In this document: positions 36,912 to 46,314 of the stretch, in pieces
How the letters are laid out: each line of letters opens with the position of its first letter
Position numbering within the stretch: the stretch's first letter is position 1
NCBI RefSeq assembly: GCF_000286835.2
Contig: NZ_AJYD02000038.1
Span: 2,494,721 to 2,558,720, forward strand
Source: Enterovibrio norvegicus FF-33
GTDB taxonomy: Bacteria > Pseudomonadota > Gammaproteobacteria > Enterobacterales > Vibrionaceae
Reading direction: 5' to 3'
Length of the DNA stretch: 64,000 nt
Notes under the pieces: generated by a model
Databases searched by the model: none
What the model was told of the DNA's origin: nothing
The model's input: the letters and a program-made list of their open reading frames with translations, nothing else
Translations under genes and position numbers: made by a program

Positions 36912-37413
36912 ATGATTTCTTAGTCAACTCCAAATGAATTAGATACAGCCGCGCATCAAATTCCAACTGATGATAATCAGGCTCCATATGGCAGCAAAGC
37001 TGATAAAACGCTTTGTTGTGTTCTTTCTCTTTTAAATGTGCCAATTCGTGAACCACCAGCATCCGCAGAAAAGGTTCTGGCGCTTCTTTAAACATAGAAG
37101 CGATACGAATTTCATTTTTGGCTTTTAGCTTGCTGCCATGAACGCGCGACACAAAACTATGCAGCCCCAGTGCGTTATTTACCACATGGATTTTTCCGTC
37201 ATACGCCACTTTGCTGATAGGTGAGGACTTTTTGAGGTATTGATTTTTAAACCCCATCACATAGTCATACAACGCTTTTTCAGTGGTGATCGCATGCTTG
37301 CCTGGGTAACGCTGAGTAAGCCACGCACCAAGCTTACCACTTTCTACAAGGCGCTCAATTTGGGAGACCAAATGCTCGGGATAACCGTTTAAATAACGAA
37401 GAGATGGATTCAT
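36910..37413 (-). CDS. YgjP-like zinc metallopeptidase (DUF45)
   Basis: The 167-residue protein carries HELAHLKEKEH, an HExxH zinc site with a third His shortly after, in the YgjP/DUF45 (SprT-related) context. It has a Lys/Arg-rich preceding segment and a C-terminal CHMEPDYHQLEFDARLYL. Members are predicted metal-dependent hydrolases of unknown substrate, probably cytoplasmic. It is a single gene with a weak ribosome site. Confidence 0.85.
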   Translation of the reverse strand: MNPSLRYLNGYPEHLVSQIERLVESGKLGAWLTQRYPGKHAITTEKALYDYVMGFKNQYLKKSSPISKVAYDGKIHVVNNALGLHSFVSRVHGSKLKAKNEIRIASMFKEAPEPFLRMLVVHELAHLKEKEHNKAFYQLCCHMEPDYHQLEFDARLYLIHLELTKKS

Positions 37414-37556
37414 TGCCGTTTCATGCTGCGCTAATCAAGAACGCTATGCTACCAGTATTCCCGCTCAAATCCCTAGCACTGCAACGAAACCGACTGTACG
37501 CCGAGCCGTTCAATGGCTTGATGATTCATTGATTCCGCGTTAATGGCTGAGTGCGG

Positions 37557-38609
37557 TTAACGGTGTTTTTGCGTCGAGCCACGAAGCACGGGCTCGCACG
37601 GCAGGGTAATAGATTGCGGCGGTAGATTTGGGTTAGAGATGTGTTCAAACAGCACATCCATGGTTGATTGGATCATCTCTTCATTCGGTTGTCGAATCGT
37701 CGACAAGTTATAAGAGCGACTCTTCGCAAGACGAATATCATCCACCCCCAGCACACCGACATCTTGCGGTATCTTCAACGCCAGCTCATAGCGCAACGCA
37801 TCCATACCACCACAGGCCATAATATCATCGGCATAGAACAAGGCATCCGGTCGTTCAGAGTTTTTGAACACCCGCAGTGTCGCATCGTATCCAGCGTCGT
37901 AACTAAATTCGCCACCTTCTACCACCTGCCATTGGTTACACCCACGCTCCATTAAGCGGCTAATAAAGCCTCGCTGACGATCGACGGTCGCAGAGGTACC
38001 GATTGGGCCAGCAACAAACGCAGGTCTCATATAACCTGCATCGAGCAACATGTCCGCTGCCATTCTGCCTGCCAACACATTATCGCAACTGACGACTGTG
38101 ACGCTGTTGTCACTGGAATCGCGGCCGAATATCACTACAGGTGTATCTTGGGATCGACACGCATCCACGAGTTGCTGAGGCAAAGACGCCGACGTGATGA
38201 TCAAGCCGTCTACGTTGTATTCCATGACCAGCTCTACCGCTTCTTGAATATCCATATCACTGTTCACGTTAATCAACAGACTATGGCAATCTCGCTTTTG
38301 AATTTCAGACGTGAAACGAGAAAGGATCGGTAAGTAAAAAGGGTTATTGAAATCCGTCATTAATATACCGACAAGGCTTGAGCGCGATTTGATGCCACGT
38401 GCCATTCGGTTAGGTTTGTAGTTTAATGCCGCCGCCGCTTTAAATACTTTTTCACGCAAGGGTCGTGAAATGCTGGCTTCGGGGTTGAACGCACGAGATA
38501 CCGCAGAGACAGATACACCGGCCGCTTCCGCCACTTCCACGACGGTAACTCTACGCTTTTTCACCGCTGGTGAATTCGTTGTTAGCTGTGTCGGTTTATC
38601 CATTGTCAT
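37557..38609 (-). CDS. LacI family regulator of inositol module B
   Basis: The 350-residue protein has a LacI helix-turn-helix at about residues 20-45 (VTVVEVAEAAGVSVSAVSRAF), the hinge-helix region YKPNRMARGIKSRSS, and a periplasmic-binding-protein-like effector domain. It is next to, and on the same strand as, the ABC transporter genes, with its own promoter region. An ATGAAA/TTTCAT repeat at 38663-38678 upstream of its start is similar to one between iolE and iolD at 43143. It therefore probably represses itself and module B. The effector is presumably an inositol intermediate. Confidence 0.9.
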   Translation of the reverse strand: MTMDKPTQLTTNSPAVKKRRVTVVEVAEAAGVSVSAVSRAFNPEASISRPLREKVFKAAAALNYKPNRMARGIKSRSSLVGILMTDFNNPFYLPILSRFTSEIQKRDCHSLLINVNSDMDIQEAVELVMEYNVDGLIITSASLPQQLVDACRSQDTPVVIFGRDSSDNSVTVVSCDNVLAGRMAADMLLDAGYMRPAFVAGPIGTSATVDRQRGFISRLMERGCNQWQVVEGGEFSYDAGYDATLRVFKNSERPDALFYADDIMACGGMDALRYELALKIPQDVGVLGVDDIRLAKSRSYNLSTIRQPNEEMIQSTMDVLFEHISNPNLPPQSITLPCEPVLRGSTQKHR

Positions 38610-38662
38610 ACGCTACCCTGCTTTCTGTCTTATTCGTCATCAGACCGCTCCTAGACATCATA

Positions 38663-38678
38663 ATGAAATTGTTTTCAT
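38663..38678. promoter_or_regulatory. Candidate LacI-type operator upstream of the LacI gene
   Basis: Arms ATGAAA and TTTCAT with a TTGT centre lie 54 bases upstream of the regulator start. The 14-base core TGAAATTGTTTTCA matches the site at 43143-43156 at 11 of 14 positions. Confidence 0.5.
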
Positions 38679-38857
38679 CTGGACACAGGAACGTACTGCA
38701 ATTGCGCGCAGCTTATCTCGGTTGCGATAAACACATCACTTGGAAATGAAAATTTTTCTGGTGTATTGAAGCAGCGAAAAGGCGCAGAGCGATACTGAGC
38801 CTCTTCACTGTTCAATTTTTAGCAATTCAAAGATAGGTGTTCAGGCAATCTGAACTC

Positions 38858-38880
38858 GCATCTTAAGATTACTCAGGTAT
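38858..38880. repeat. Degenerate half copy of the dispersed repeat
   Basis: GCATCTT, then CTCAGGTAT at the end, reproduce the right arm of the element at 19976-20031 with three differences in 23 bases. It lies just after the substrate-binding protein gene. Confidence 0.5.
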
Positions 38881-38884
38881 ACGA

Positions 38885-39853
38885 TTAGCGATATTCGCCA
38901 GCCAGTTTTTCTACCAATTCAACGTTTTCTTTGGTCACAAAACCTGGGCCAGAGTTGATGTTGTTAGACGGCGCGACACCGTAACGATTAAACAGGGTCA
39001 ACACCATTACTGGCAAGTAACCTTGAAGGAACGGTTGTTGATCAATGCCCCACTGGATATTGCCATCTTTGATGCCTTGTGCAATTTCGCCACTTAGATC
39101 AAACGTACCGAAGTAGATGTTGCCTAATTGACGGTTTTTCTTCAGCGCGCGAATAGTTGGGTGAGCAGATGTTGGACCCAGTGTTAAAACTGCTTCTGTT
39201 TCTGGGTTTGCACGCAAGTACGCCATCACTTTCTTCTCGATGCCCGTTGGATCCTGACCTGAGTCAATCATCTGGCTACCCAACTCAACACCCAATGCAT
39301 CAGCAAAGCCCTGGCAACGTTCAACCGATGCAGGGTTAGTGATGTAGTGGTTGACACAAACAAAGTTTTTAACGCCGTCAGCTTTGGCACGTTTACCTGC
39401 ACCATAGCCTGCATCGTATTCTGGTTGACCCACGTGAAGGATTGCGCCCAAGTCTTCACTTTCTTGTGCCGTACCTGAGTTCATGGTTACGACAGGAATA
39501 CCTTTCTTACGCGCTTTCTCCAATGGGCCTTTCAGCACCTCGTAATCGGCAATAGTGGTAATAATCCCTTGTGGGTTTGACGCCACGGCTTGCTCAATGA
39601 TCCGTGCCATGTCAGCCAAATCACCCGTAGGCGGATTCCGATACTCCACTTCAACGTTGAGCTGGTCGCCCGCTTCGTTAATGGCATTTTTAATGGTGTT
39701 CCACCAAGAATCCGAGTCCGGTGCGTGACTAATCAACACAAAGCGTTCGCCATCGGCTAGCGCAGTGCTGGGAAGCAATGCTGCAAACGACGCAGCCATT
39801 GCTAACACAAGGACGGACGCTCTCTTTGCTACAGATTTAAGTAGGGTATTCAT
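38885..39853 (-). CDS. Sugar ABC transporter periplasmic binding protein (CUT2 type)
   Basis: The 322-residue protein has a Sec signal peptide (residues about 1-33, cleavage after STALA) and a two-lobed sugar-binding fold (Peripla_BP_4), starting FVLISHAPDSDSWW. I chose the ATG at 39853 because GGAG lies 8 bases upstream; an in-frame ATG 54 bases earlier has none. It is the last gene of the iolE-permease-ATPase-binding-protein operon. The set looks like rhizobial FrcBCA/inositol-type importers. Context points to an inositol or related polyol as cargo, but this is inference. Confidence 0.88.
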   Translation of the reverse strand: MNTLLKSVAKRASVLVLAMAASFAALLPSTALADGERFVLISHAPDSDSWWNTIKNAINEAGDQLNVEVEYRNPPTGDLADMARIIEQAVASNPQGIITTIADYEVLKGPLEKARKKGIPVVTMNSGTAQESEDLGAILHVGQPEYDAGYGAGKRAKADGVKNFVCVNHYITNPASVERCQGFADALGVELGSQMIDSGQDPTGIEKKVMAYLRANPETEAVLTLGPTSAHPTIRALKKNRQLGNIYFGTFDLSGEIAQGIKDGNIQWGIDQQPFLQGYLPVMVLTLFNRYGVAPSNNINSGPGFVTKENVELVEKLAGEYR

Positions 39854-39974
39854 CCGGTGTTCTCCAATTTGCTTATTGTTGTATCCATCGGGTAAGGCAA
39901 TACTCACCCCTTAGGTTACTGCTAAGGTTTGGGCAACAACTGCCCTATGACATTACGTTTTTCTCCACCAAAGC

Positions 39975-40778
39975 CTAATTCGCAGGCGCAGTATCTGCGC
40001 GCTGGAATTCGGCTAATTCTGCTTCAAGCGTTTCCAACTCTTGCCCGCCAGACATCATTTCCAATATCTGTTCGCGGGTGACATCTTTCTTCATCCATGT
40101 GCCCAAACTCTTGCCGCGATTAAGCAAGGTAAAGCGATCTGCAATTGGGAAAGCATGGTGCACGTTGTGCGTGATCAAAATAACGGCGAGCCCTTTACCT
40201 CGAGCACGAGCCACAACTTTGAGTACATTAGCCGATTGCTTCACACCCAAAGCCGCTGTCGGCTCATCAAGGATCAGCACTTTAGCGCCAAAGTGAATCG
40301 CTCTCGCGATGGCCAAACATTGGCGCTCACCGCCAGACATCGTGCCAATTGGGTGCTCGGGGTCTCGAACGTCGATTCCCATGTCTTTCATACCGGCGGT
40401 CGCAATTTCGTTGGCACGTTTGGTATCAAATACCTTAATCGGGCCCCAGTTTTTGGTAATTTCACGTCCCATAAAAAAGTTACGAGTAACACTCATCAAA
40501 GGGACCAACGCCAAATCCTGATACACGGTAGCGATACCTGCGTCGAGCGCATCACGCGGTGATTTAAAAGCCGTAGGCTGGCCATTCATTAAAAACTCAC
40601 CTTCAGAGGGCTTGTGCACCCCTGCTAGGGTTTTAATCAAGGTTGACTTACCTGCACCGTTATCCCCGAGCAAGCAATGCACCTCCCCCATTTTTACTTC
40701 CATATCGATATCTTTAAGTGCGATCACTGACCCGAAGTAGCGGCTTACCTTCTTCAGTTCTAGGATATATTCCGACAT
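39975..40778 (-). CDS. Sugar ABC transporter ATP-binding protein, single-domain
   Basis: The 267-residue ATPase has Walker A (GDNGAGKST, about residues 36-44), the signature [14 protein letters not shown], Walker [11 protein letters not shown] and the switch His in LITHN. Most CUT2 importers (RbsA-like) use a duplicated ATPase of about 500 residues. This one has a single domain, as in FrcA-type systems, so it must work as a homodimer. It lies between the permease and the binding-protein genes. Confidence 0.92.
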   Translation of the reverse strand: MSEYILELKKVSRYFGSVIALKDIDMEVKMGEVHCLLGDNGAGKSTLIKTLAGVHKPSEGEFLMNGQPTAFKSPRDALDAGIATVYQDLALVPLMSVTRNFFMGREITKNWGPIKVFDTKRANEIATAGMKDMGIDVRDPEHPIGTMSGGERQCLAIARAIHFGAKVLILDEPTAALGVKQSANVLKVVARARGKGLAVILITHNVHHAFPIADRFTLLNRGKSLGTWMKKDVTREQILEMMSGGQELETLEAELAEFQRADTAPAN

Positions 40779-40815
40779 TTTTCTTCTCCTAAATTCCGTA
40801 TCTGGATAACCACGA

Positions 40816-41949
40816 CTAGCGAGCGCTGGTCACTTTCTTACGAATGAAGTTGTTAAAGAGCACAGCAATGAGCAGCATTACGCCAAGGAATACACGGAAC
40901 CAATCTGAATCAACACCCGTGAAGAAAATCCCCATCTGAACCACACCAAAAATCAAAGCACCGAAGAAAGCACCAATGACCGAGCCATAACCGCCCGTCA
41001 ACAAAGCACCGCCGATAACCGCGGCAATAATCGCTTCAAACTCTTTGAGCAAACCACGGTCAGCCGCCGCAGACCCAAACTCCAACACCTGACAAGCCGC
41101 GAATACGGTGGCGCAAAATGCAGTAAACATGAAAAGGATTATTTTGACGTTGTCAGTCGGTACGCCCACGTTCTTAGCAGCATTGGCATCACCACCTGAG
41201 GCGAAAATCCAGTTGCCAAAACGAGTACGCAACAACACAAAAGAACACGCTGCGGTCAAAAGGAACCACCAAACGACCACCATGGGGATACCTGCGACAA
41301 TCGGCGAGCCATCAGAGTAGGTTTCGATCCAACCCATTTTCGCCAACCAGATAAAGAACTCAGTTCCGATTTGCCCGCCAAATATCGCGCCCAACCAATC
41401 GCCTTCCGCAAGATTACCGACACCTGAAATAATGGTTTTATTGGTAAGTGCAATAGACAGTGCAATCGTCAAGCCACGCAGAATGAAAAGGAATGCGAGA
41501 GAAACAATGAAGGAAGGTAATCCCGTTTTAACGACGATATACCCATTGAGGAAACCGACCGCCATGGCGCATGCAAATGCGAATAGAATCGCCGCCCATA
41601 CAGGCCACGCCCAATAAACGGCGGGAATGGCGATCATCATGCCTGCAAAACCAATCATGGAACCGATAGAGAGATCGAATTCACCTGCAATCATGAGCAA
41701 GCAAGCGCCTACCGCGATAATACCCAACTGCGCTGAAACCGTGGTCCAGTTAAGCACACCGTCTGCATTGAACATGCCTGAGTCCCAGGCAACGAGCGCA
41801 AAAAATACAAATACTAAAATGGCACCTGATACCGAACCAAGCTCTGGTCTCGATAGTAATCGCTTGACGGAAGAAACTTTTCTGACACGCTCGTCATTGT
41901 CTCCAACCGACTTTTTTTCTGTCCCTGATGCGGTTTCTTTTACCGACAT
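40816..41949 (-). CDS. Sugar ABC transporter permease (CUT2 type)
   Basis: The 377-residue inner-membrane protein has a charged N-terminus of about 45 residues and then about ten transmembrane helices. The typical [16 protein letters not shown] stretch (about residues 90-105) and the [20 protein letters not shown] segment near the end are those of RbsC-like permeases. It should form the homodimeric channel of the importer. It lies 37 bases before the ATPase gene in the same operon. Confidence 0.92.
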   Translation of the reverse strand: MSVKETASGTEKKSVGDNDERVRKVSSVKRLLSRPELGSVSGAILVFVFFALVAWDSGMFNADGVLNWTTVSAQLGIIAVGACLLMIAGEFDLSIGSMIGFAGMMIAIPAVYWAWPVWAAILFAFACAMAVGFLNGYIVVKTGLPSFIVSLAFLFILRGLTIALSIALTNKTIISGVGNLAEGDWLGAIFGGQIGTEFFIWLAKMGWIETYSDGSPIVAGIPMVVVWWFLLTAACSFVLLRTRFGNWIFASGGDANAAKNVGVPTDNVKIILFMFTAFCATVFAACQVLEFGSAAADRGLLKEFEAIIAAVIGGALLTGGYGSVIGAFFGALIFGVVQMGIFFTGVDSDWFRVFLGVMLLIAVLFNNFIRKKVTSAR

Positions 41950-42027
41950 ACTCGCCTCCTAATTCCTTGCGTCTAATCTGGGCGCTGGCCCGAATCCGAA
42001 TGACTGTTCAACTGTTGTCTCTGTTGC

Positions 42028-42918
42028 TCAGTGAAGAACCGTCTTTTCAATAAAAGCGCGGCTTTGCTCTGCGTCTGTCTTCGCATCGCTTTTGGCGGTA
42101 GGGTCAGTGTCTTGTTCCACGGTCACCCAACCTTTGAAATCAATATCAATCAACGTTTGTCGAACGTCTGAGAAATCCACGCATCCCTGCCCGAGTGGAC
42201 AAAAAATGTTGTTGCCAATCGCCGTGTAGAAATCGGTACCTGTTGCCACAGATGCTGCCAACACATCTGCATTGATGTCTTTAAAATGTAGATACTTAAC
42301 GCGGTCTTTGTAGGTTCTTAATACATCGCTAGGATCCATGCCTGCATAAACACAGTGCCCGGTATCCACACACAAAGACATCAGCTCTGCCGGAAGGTCT
42401 CTCATTGCTCTATCCAGCTCATCGCGATATTCGATATAAGTGCCCGCATGCGCATGCAATGTGGGTGTGACATTGTATTGCGCACAAATTTCACCCACGC
42501 CGCGCAGGGTTTCCATCATCGCATCCCACTGTTCATCATTGAGTCGTGTGGCTGTTTTGGCTTGACCCGCTTCATCTGTTCGTGGAGATGAAACATGGTC
42601 AATCACGACCAAAAACTCAGCGCCTTGCTCATTGAGGATTTGGCATGTGGTATGGGTTTTCTCGAAAATGGCCTCTCGCTCTTCCGCTTTGTGAAGGTGT
42701 ACAAACAAGGTGCCCGCAACCAATCCCAGCGTTCGAGCGGTTAAGGCTGAACGCAACGCTTGAGGATCTGTCGGTAAATACCCGAGAGGTCCCAACTCTG
42801 TTGCGCCATACCCAGCGCCCGCAATTTCATCTAACACTGTTTGCCATAAGGGATTGGCTGGGTTGTCAGCAAATTCAATTCCCCACGAACACGGTGCATT
42901 GGCAATTTTCAGTTCCAA
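42028..42918 (-). CDS. IolE/IolI-type TIM-barrel dehydratase or isomerase (module B)
   Basis: The 296-residue protein belongs to the xylose-isomerase-like family with IolE and IolI. It starts with IANAPCSWGIEF, and has a TELGPLGYLP segment and metal-site regions in VVIDHVSSP, LHAHAGTYIEY, CVDTGHCVYAG and YLHFKD. It is probably an inosose dehydratase, but an inosose isomerase is possible. The start codon is TTG, supported by a perfect AGGAGG seven bases upstream. It is the first gene of the transporter operon, divergent from iolD. It is clearly different from the IolE of module A (15080). Confidence 0.82.
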   Translation of the reverse strand: MELKIANAPCSWGIEFADNPANPLWQTVLDEIAGAGYGATELGPLGYLPTDPQALRSALTARTLGLVAGTLFVHLHKAEEREAIFEKTHTTCQILNEQGAEFLVVIDHVSSPRTDEAGQAKTATRLNDEQWDAMMETLRGVGEICAQYNVTPTLHAHAGTYIEYRDELDRAMRDLPAELMSLCVDTGHCVYAGMDPSDVLRTYKDRVKYLHFKDINADVLAASVATGTDFYTAIGNNIFCPLGQGCVDFSDVRQTLIDIDFKGWVTVEQDTDPTAKSDAKTDAEQSRAFIEKTVLH

Positions 42919-43021
42919 GGCAAAGCCTCCTACTCATTAAAGTCCATGCGTCTTTAACATCTGGCCTTAGCGACCCATGAAAAGCTCAAACATTTAAACT
43001 ATCGTTAACACTTAATAAACA

Positions 43022-43048
43022 ATTATGGTAATGATTTCACTTTGTCAA
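43022..43048 (-). promoter_or_regulatory. Candidate promoter of the iolE-transporter operon
   Basis: On the minus strand a consensus TTGACA (43048-43043) is followed by CATAAT after 15 bp. The spacing is short. The intervening TGAAATCATTA resembles half of the LacI-type site. Confidence 0.35.
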
Positions 43049-43142
43049 CGAAATGGCCGTCTCAAAATTGCGCATTAAACGCCCAGTCACTCTATTTGAA
43101 TAAAAAGTGTGCGCCACCTCTGATTATTTTCACTTTGCCATT

Positions 43143-43156
43143 TGAAAACATTTTCA
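43143..43156. promoter_or_regulatory. LacI-type operator in the iolE/iolD divergent region
   Basis: TGAAAA and TTTTCA arms around a CA centre. A TTGCCA (43135-43140) and a weak TACATG (43158-43163) lie on the two sides with 17 bp between, so the operator would sit in the spacer of the iolD promoter. Confidence 0.55.
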
Positions 43157-43215
43157 TTACATGACTACTATTTCATCAGAGCACGGAATTTGACTTTTTA
43201 GTGGGAGAAACATGG

Positions 43216-45069
43216 ATGGGAACAATAAGACTCACAACGGCACAAGCACTTGTCCGTTATCTGGCAGCACAACAGATTGAAAATGAAGGGAAAGTAGAAT
43301 CATTATTTGGATGTGCTTTTGCCATTTTCGGTCATGGCAACGTCACTTGTCTTGGTCAGCAACTATTTGAAAATCAGTCAGTATTCCCAACCTGGCGAGG
43401 ACAAAATGAGCAATCAATGGCGTTAGCTGCAACGGCATATGCACGCGCTCATCAGCGCCGCAGAATTGGCATTGCAACCTCATCTGTTGGCCCTGGTGCG
43501 ACCAACATGATCACGGCTGCAGGCGTTGCACATACCAACCGACTACCATTGCTATTGCTAGCCGGTGATACGTTCCAATCTCGCTTGCCCGACCCCGTAT
43601 TGCAACAAGCCGAGCACTTTTCCAATCCCTCGCTGACGGTGAATGACGCCTTCAAGGCTGTTACTCGTTTTTGGGATCGAATCAACAGCCCATCTCAACT
43701 CACCGTCGCACTGCCTCAAGCCATTGCCACCATGCTTGATCCAGCCGATTGCGGCCCAGCGATGATTGCTTTGCCACAAGATGTTCAAGGACAAGCATGG
43801 GATTTCCCAGAAAGTTTCTTTGAGCCAAAAGTGCACCGCATTCGTCGCCCTCAGCCAGAAGCCATTGATTTAGCACTGGCGGCTGACGCCATCAAAGCAT
43901 CAAAACGTCCGCTGATTATTGCTGGCGGCGGCGTGGTTTATTCTGGTGCGCGTGAGGCACTGACCCAATTTGCCGAAAAGCATCAAATCCCAGTGGTTGA
44001 AACCATCGCGGGTCGCACGCTGCTTGACGACAAGCATCCACTTAACTGCGGCCCCGTCGGCGCAACAGGATCAAACAGCGCCAACCACCTGTGTTACGAG
44101 GCTGATTTGGTACTCGCCATTGGCACGCGCTTACAAGATTTCACCACTGGATCATGGACCTTGTTCCGCGATCCTGACATGAAACTAATCAGCATTAATG
44201 CAGGTCGATTTGATGCCAACAAGCACATGGCACAATCCGTGATTGCGGATGCCAAAGCCGCCATCGTTCCGTTAAGCGAGCAACTTGACACGTGGACAAC
44301 CGAGAGCGGTTGGGTCGACAAAGCCAAAGCAGAAAAAGCGGCGTGGAATGACATCGTCAATGCCCGAACGGCAGCGACAGACACTGAACTGCCGTCCTAT
44401 GCGCAAGTGATCGGTAAAGTGAATGCGCTGACGCAAGAAGGCGATCGCGTGATCACTGCCGCTGGTGGTCTACCGGCTGAAATCAACATGAACTGGCAAA
44501 CCCGTCACCCTTATTCACTCGACGTTGAATTTGGTTTTTCTTGCATGGGCTATGAAATCGCAGCGGGCTGGGGTAACAAAATCGCCAGACCTGAGTATGA
44601 ATCTATCGTCATGGTGGGCGATGGCTCTTACCTGATGATGAATTCCGACATCTACAGTTCTGTCCTCACCGGACACAAGATGATTGTTTTTGTGTGTGAC
44701 AACGGTGGTTTTGCCGTTATTCGCAAGCTTCAAACCAACACGGGCAACGTCGCGTTCAATAACCAGTTAGAAGATTGCACCACTGAGCGTAACTATGACC
44801 TGCCGCGCGTTGACTTTGTCAGCCATGCACGCGGACTAGGCGCAAATGCAGAGAAACTGACCAATCTCAATGAATTAGAAGCCGCGTATGCGCGGGCCAA
44901 AGCATCGGATCGCACTTATGTCATCGTCGTCGATATTGACGACACAGTTTGGTCATCGTGTGAAGCATGGTGGGAAGTTGGCCTTCCTGAAGTGACCGAC
45001 AATGAAAATATTATCAAAGCACGCGACCAGTGGGAGCAAGGACGTCAGCACCAACGACGTGGCGTGTAG
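43216..45069 (+). CDS. iolD: 3D-(3,5/4)-trihydroxycyclohexane-1,2-dione acylhydrolase
   Basis: IolD opens the ring of the trihydroxycyclohexane-dione to 5-deoxy-glucuronate and needs thiamine diphosphate. The 617-residue protein has the ThDP-enzyme plan: N-terminal Pyr domain starting TIRLTTAQALVRYLAAQ, middle domain (about 190-330), and C-terminal PP domain with GDGSYLMMNSDIY followed by the cofactor Asn in VCDNGGFAVI. The ATG at 43216 has GGAG 8 bases upstream; the in-frame GTG at 43201 overlaps it. It leads a six-gene plus-strand operon and is the only iolD in the window. Confidence 0.95.
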   Translation: MGTIRLTTAQALVRYLAAQQIENEGKVESLFGCAFAIFGHGNVTCLGQQLFENQSVFPTWRGQNEQSMALAATAYARAHQRRRIGIATSSVGPGATNMITAAGVAHTNRLPLLLLAGDTFQSRLPDPVLQQAEHFSNPSLTVNDAFKAVTRFWDRINSPSQLTVALPQAIATMLDPADCGPAMIALPQDVQGQAWDFPESFFEPKVHRIRRPQPEAIDLALAADAIKASKRPLIIAGGGVVYSGAREALTQFAEKHQIPVVETIAGRTLLDDKHPLNCGPVGATGSNSANHLCYEADLVLAIGTRLQDFTTGSWTLFRDPDMKLISINAGRFDANKHMAQSVIADAKAAIVPLSEQLDTWTTESGWVDKAKAEKAAWNDIVNARTAATDTELPSYAQVIGKVNALTQEGDRVITAAGGLPAEINMNWQTRHPYSLDVEFGFSCMGYEIAAGWGNKIARPEYESIVMVGDGSYLMMNSDIYSSVLTGHKMIVFVCDNGGFAVIRKLQTNTGNVAFNNQLEDCTTERNYDLPRVDFVSHARGLGANAEKLTNLNELEAAYARAKASDRTYVIVVDIDDTVWSSCEAWWEVGLPEVTDNENIIKARDQWEQGRQHQRRGV

Positions 45070-45138
45070 TCGCTATCGGTCAAACAAAAAGAATAACAAC
45101 GCGAGCAATGCGTCTAAAGATCAAGGAGAAAGCGCATC

Positions 45139-46314
45139 ATGTTTAATGAAGAAATGCATTTGGATTCACCTATCCGTTGGGGAATGGTTGGCGGTGGTCG
45201 AGGCAGTGAAATTGGCTACTCTCACCGCGCTGCTGCGCAACGTGACCGTTTGTTTACCTTTGTCGCGGGTGCGCTGGACTTAGACCCTAAGCGCGGACGC
45301 GAATTTGGCGCTAATCTCGGCCTAGACCCTGACCGTTGCTATCCGGATTACAAAACCTTATTTGCTGAAGAAGCAAAACGTGAAGACGGTATTCAGGCAG
45401 TCTCGATTGCGACGCCAAACTCAACCCACTATGAAATTGCAAAAGCTGCGCTTGAAGCGGGCTTGCACGTTGTGTGTGAAAAGCCCGTCACCATTCATGT
45501 TGAAGATGCCCTCAAGCTAAAAGCATTGGCGGAGAAGCAAAACAAAATGGTTGCCGTCATGTATGGCTACACGGGCTTCCCTATGGTTCAACAAGCCAAA
45601 GAGATGGTTCGCCGTGGCGACATTGGCGCCGTGCGTGTGGTGCAAATGTCGTTTGCCCACGGCTTCCATAATCTCGAAGTAGAAAAGGACAATCCAGGTG
45701 CCAAATGGCGCATGAACCCTGAAGTGTCCGGCCCCAGTTTCATTATTGGTGATTGCGGGACACACCCTTTCTACTTGGCAAGCCTGATCACAGGGTTGAA
45801 AGTGAAATCTCTATTGTGTTCGCGCCAGAGCTTTATTGAATCTCGCGCACCACTGGAAGATAACGCCCACGTCATGTTCAACTTTGAAGGTGGCGCAGTG
45901 GGGACATTGTGGGCGAGCGCCATCAACTCAGGTTCTATGCACCAACAAAAAGTCCGCGTTGTCGGCGAGAAAGCCAGTTTGGAGTGGTGGGATGAATACC
46001 CTAACCAACTGAGATATGAAGTGCAGGGAGAGCCAGTACGCATTCTAGAACGTGGTATGGGCTATCTTTACAATGATGACCCTGGTGTGTCATGCAACCG
46101 TCAGGGTGGCGGTCACGCTGAAGGATTTTTTGAATCTTGGGCCAATCTCTATCACCGTTATGCTCTCGCGATTGATGCGTTCGAACGCGGCGATACTGCC
46201 TTTTTGGAAACCCATTGGTATCCCGACATTAACGGCGGTATTGACGGTGTGAAGATGGTCAATGCCTGCGTCAAATCAGCCGATAATGGCGCAGTGTGGG
46301 TAGACTATGACTGA
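45139..46314 (+). CDS. Gfo/Idh/MocA oxidoreductase, predicted inositol dehydrogenase
   Basis: The 391-residue protein has a Rossmann motif GMVGGGRGSEIGYSHR near residue 15 and the catalytic EKP in VVCEKPVTIHVEDA. A C-terminal Gfo domain carries the GDCGTHPFYLASLI motif with the active-site Asp/His. Compared with module A IolG it is longer, with the extended N-terminal variant G-G-G-x-G. It is most likely an NAD(P)-dependent dehydrogenase for an inositol isomer (for example scyllo- or D-chiro-inositol) or a related polyol; the substrate is not proven. It overlaps iolC by 8 bases, so the two are coupled. Confidence 0.85.
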   Translation: MFNEEMHLDSPIRWGMVGGGRGSEIGYSHRAAAQRDRLFTFVAGALDLDPKRGREFGANLGLDPDRCYPDYKTLFAEEAKREDGIQAVSIATPNSTHYEIAKAALEAGLHVVCEKPVTIHVEDALKLKALAEKQNKMVAVMYGYTGFPMVQQAKEMVRRGDIGAVRVVQMSFAHGFHNLEVEKDNPGAKWRMNPEVSGPSFIIGDCGTHPFYLASLITGLKVKSLLCSRQSFIESRAPLEDNAHVMFNFEGGAVGTLWASAINSGSMHQQKVRVVGEKASLEWWDEYPNQLRYEVQGEPVRILERGMGYLYNDDPGVSCNRQGGGHAEGFFESWANLYHRYALAIDAFERGDTAFLETHWYPDINGGIDGVKMVNACVKSADNGAVWVDYD

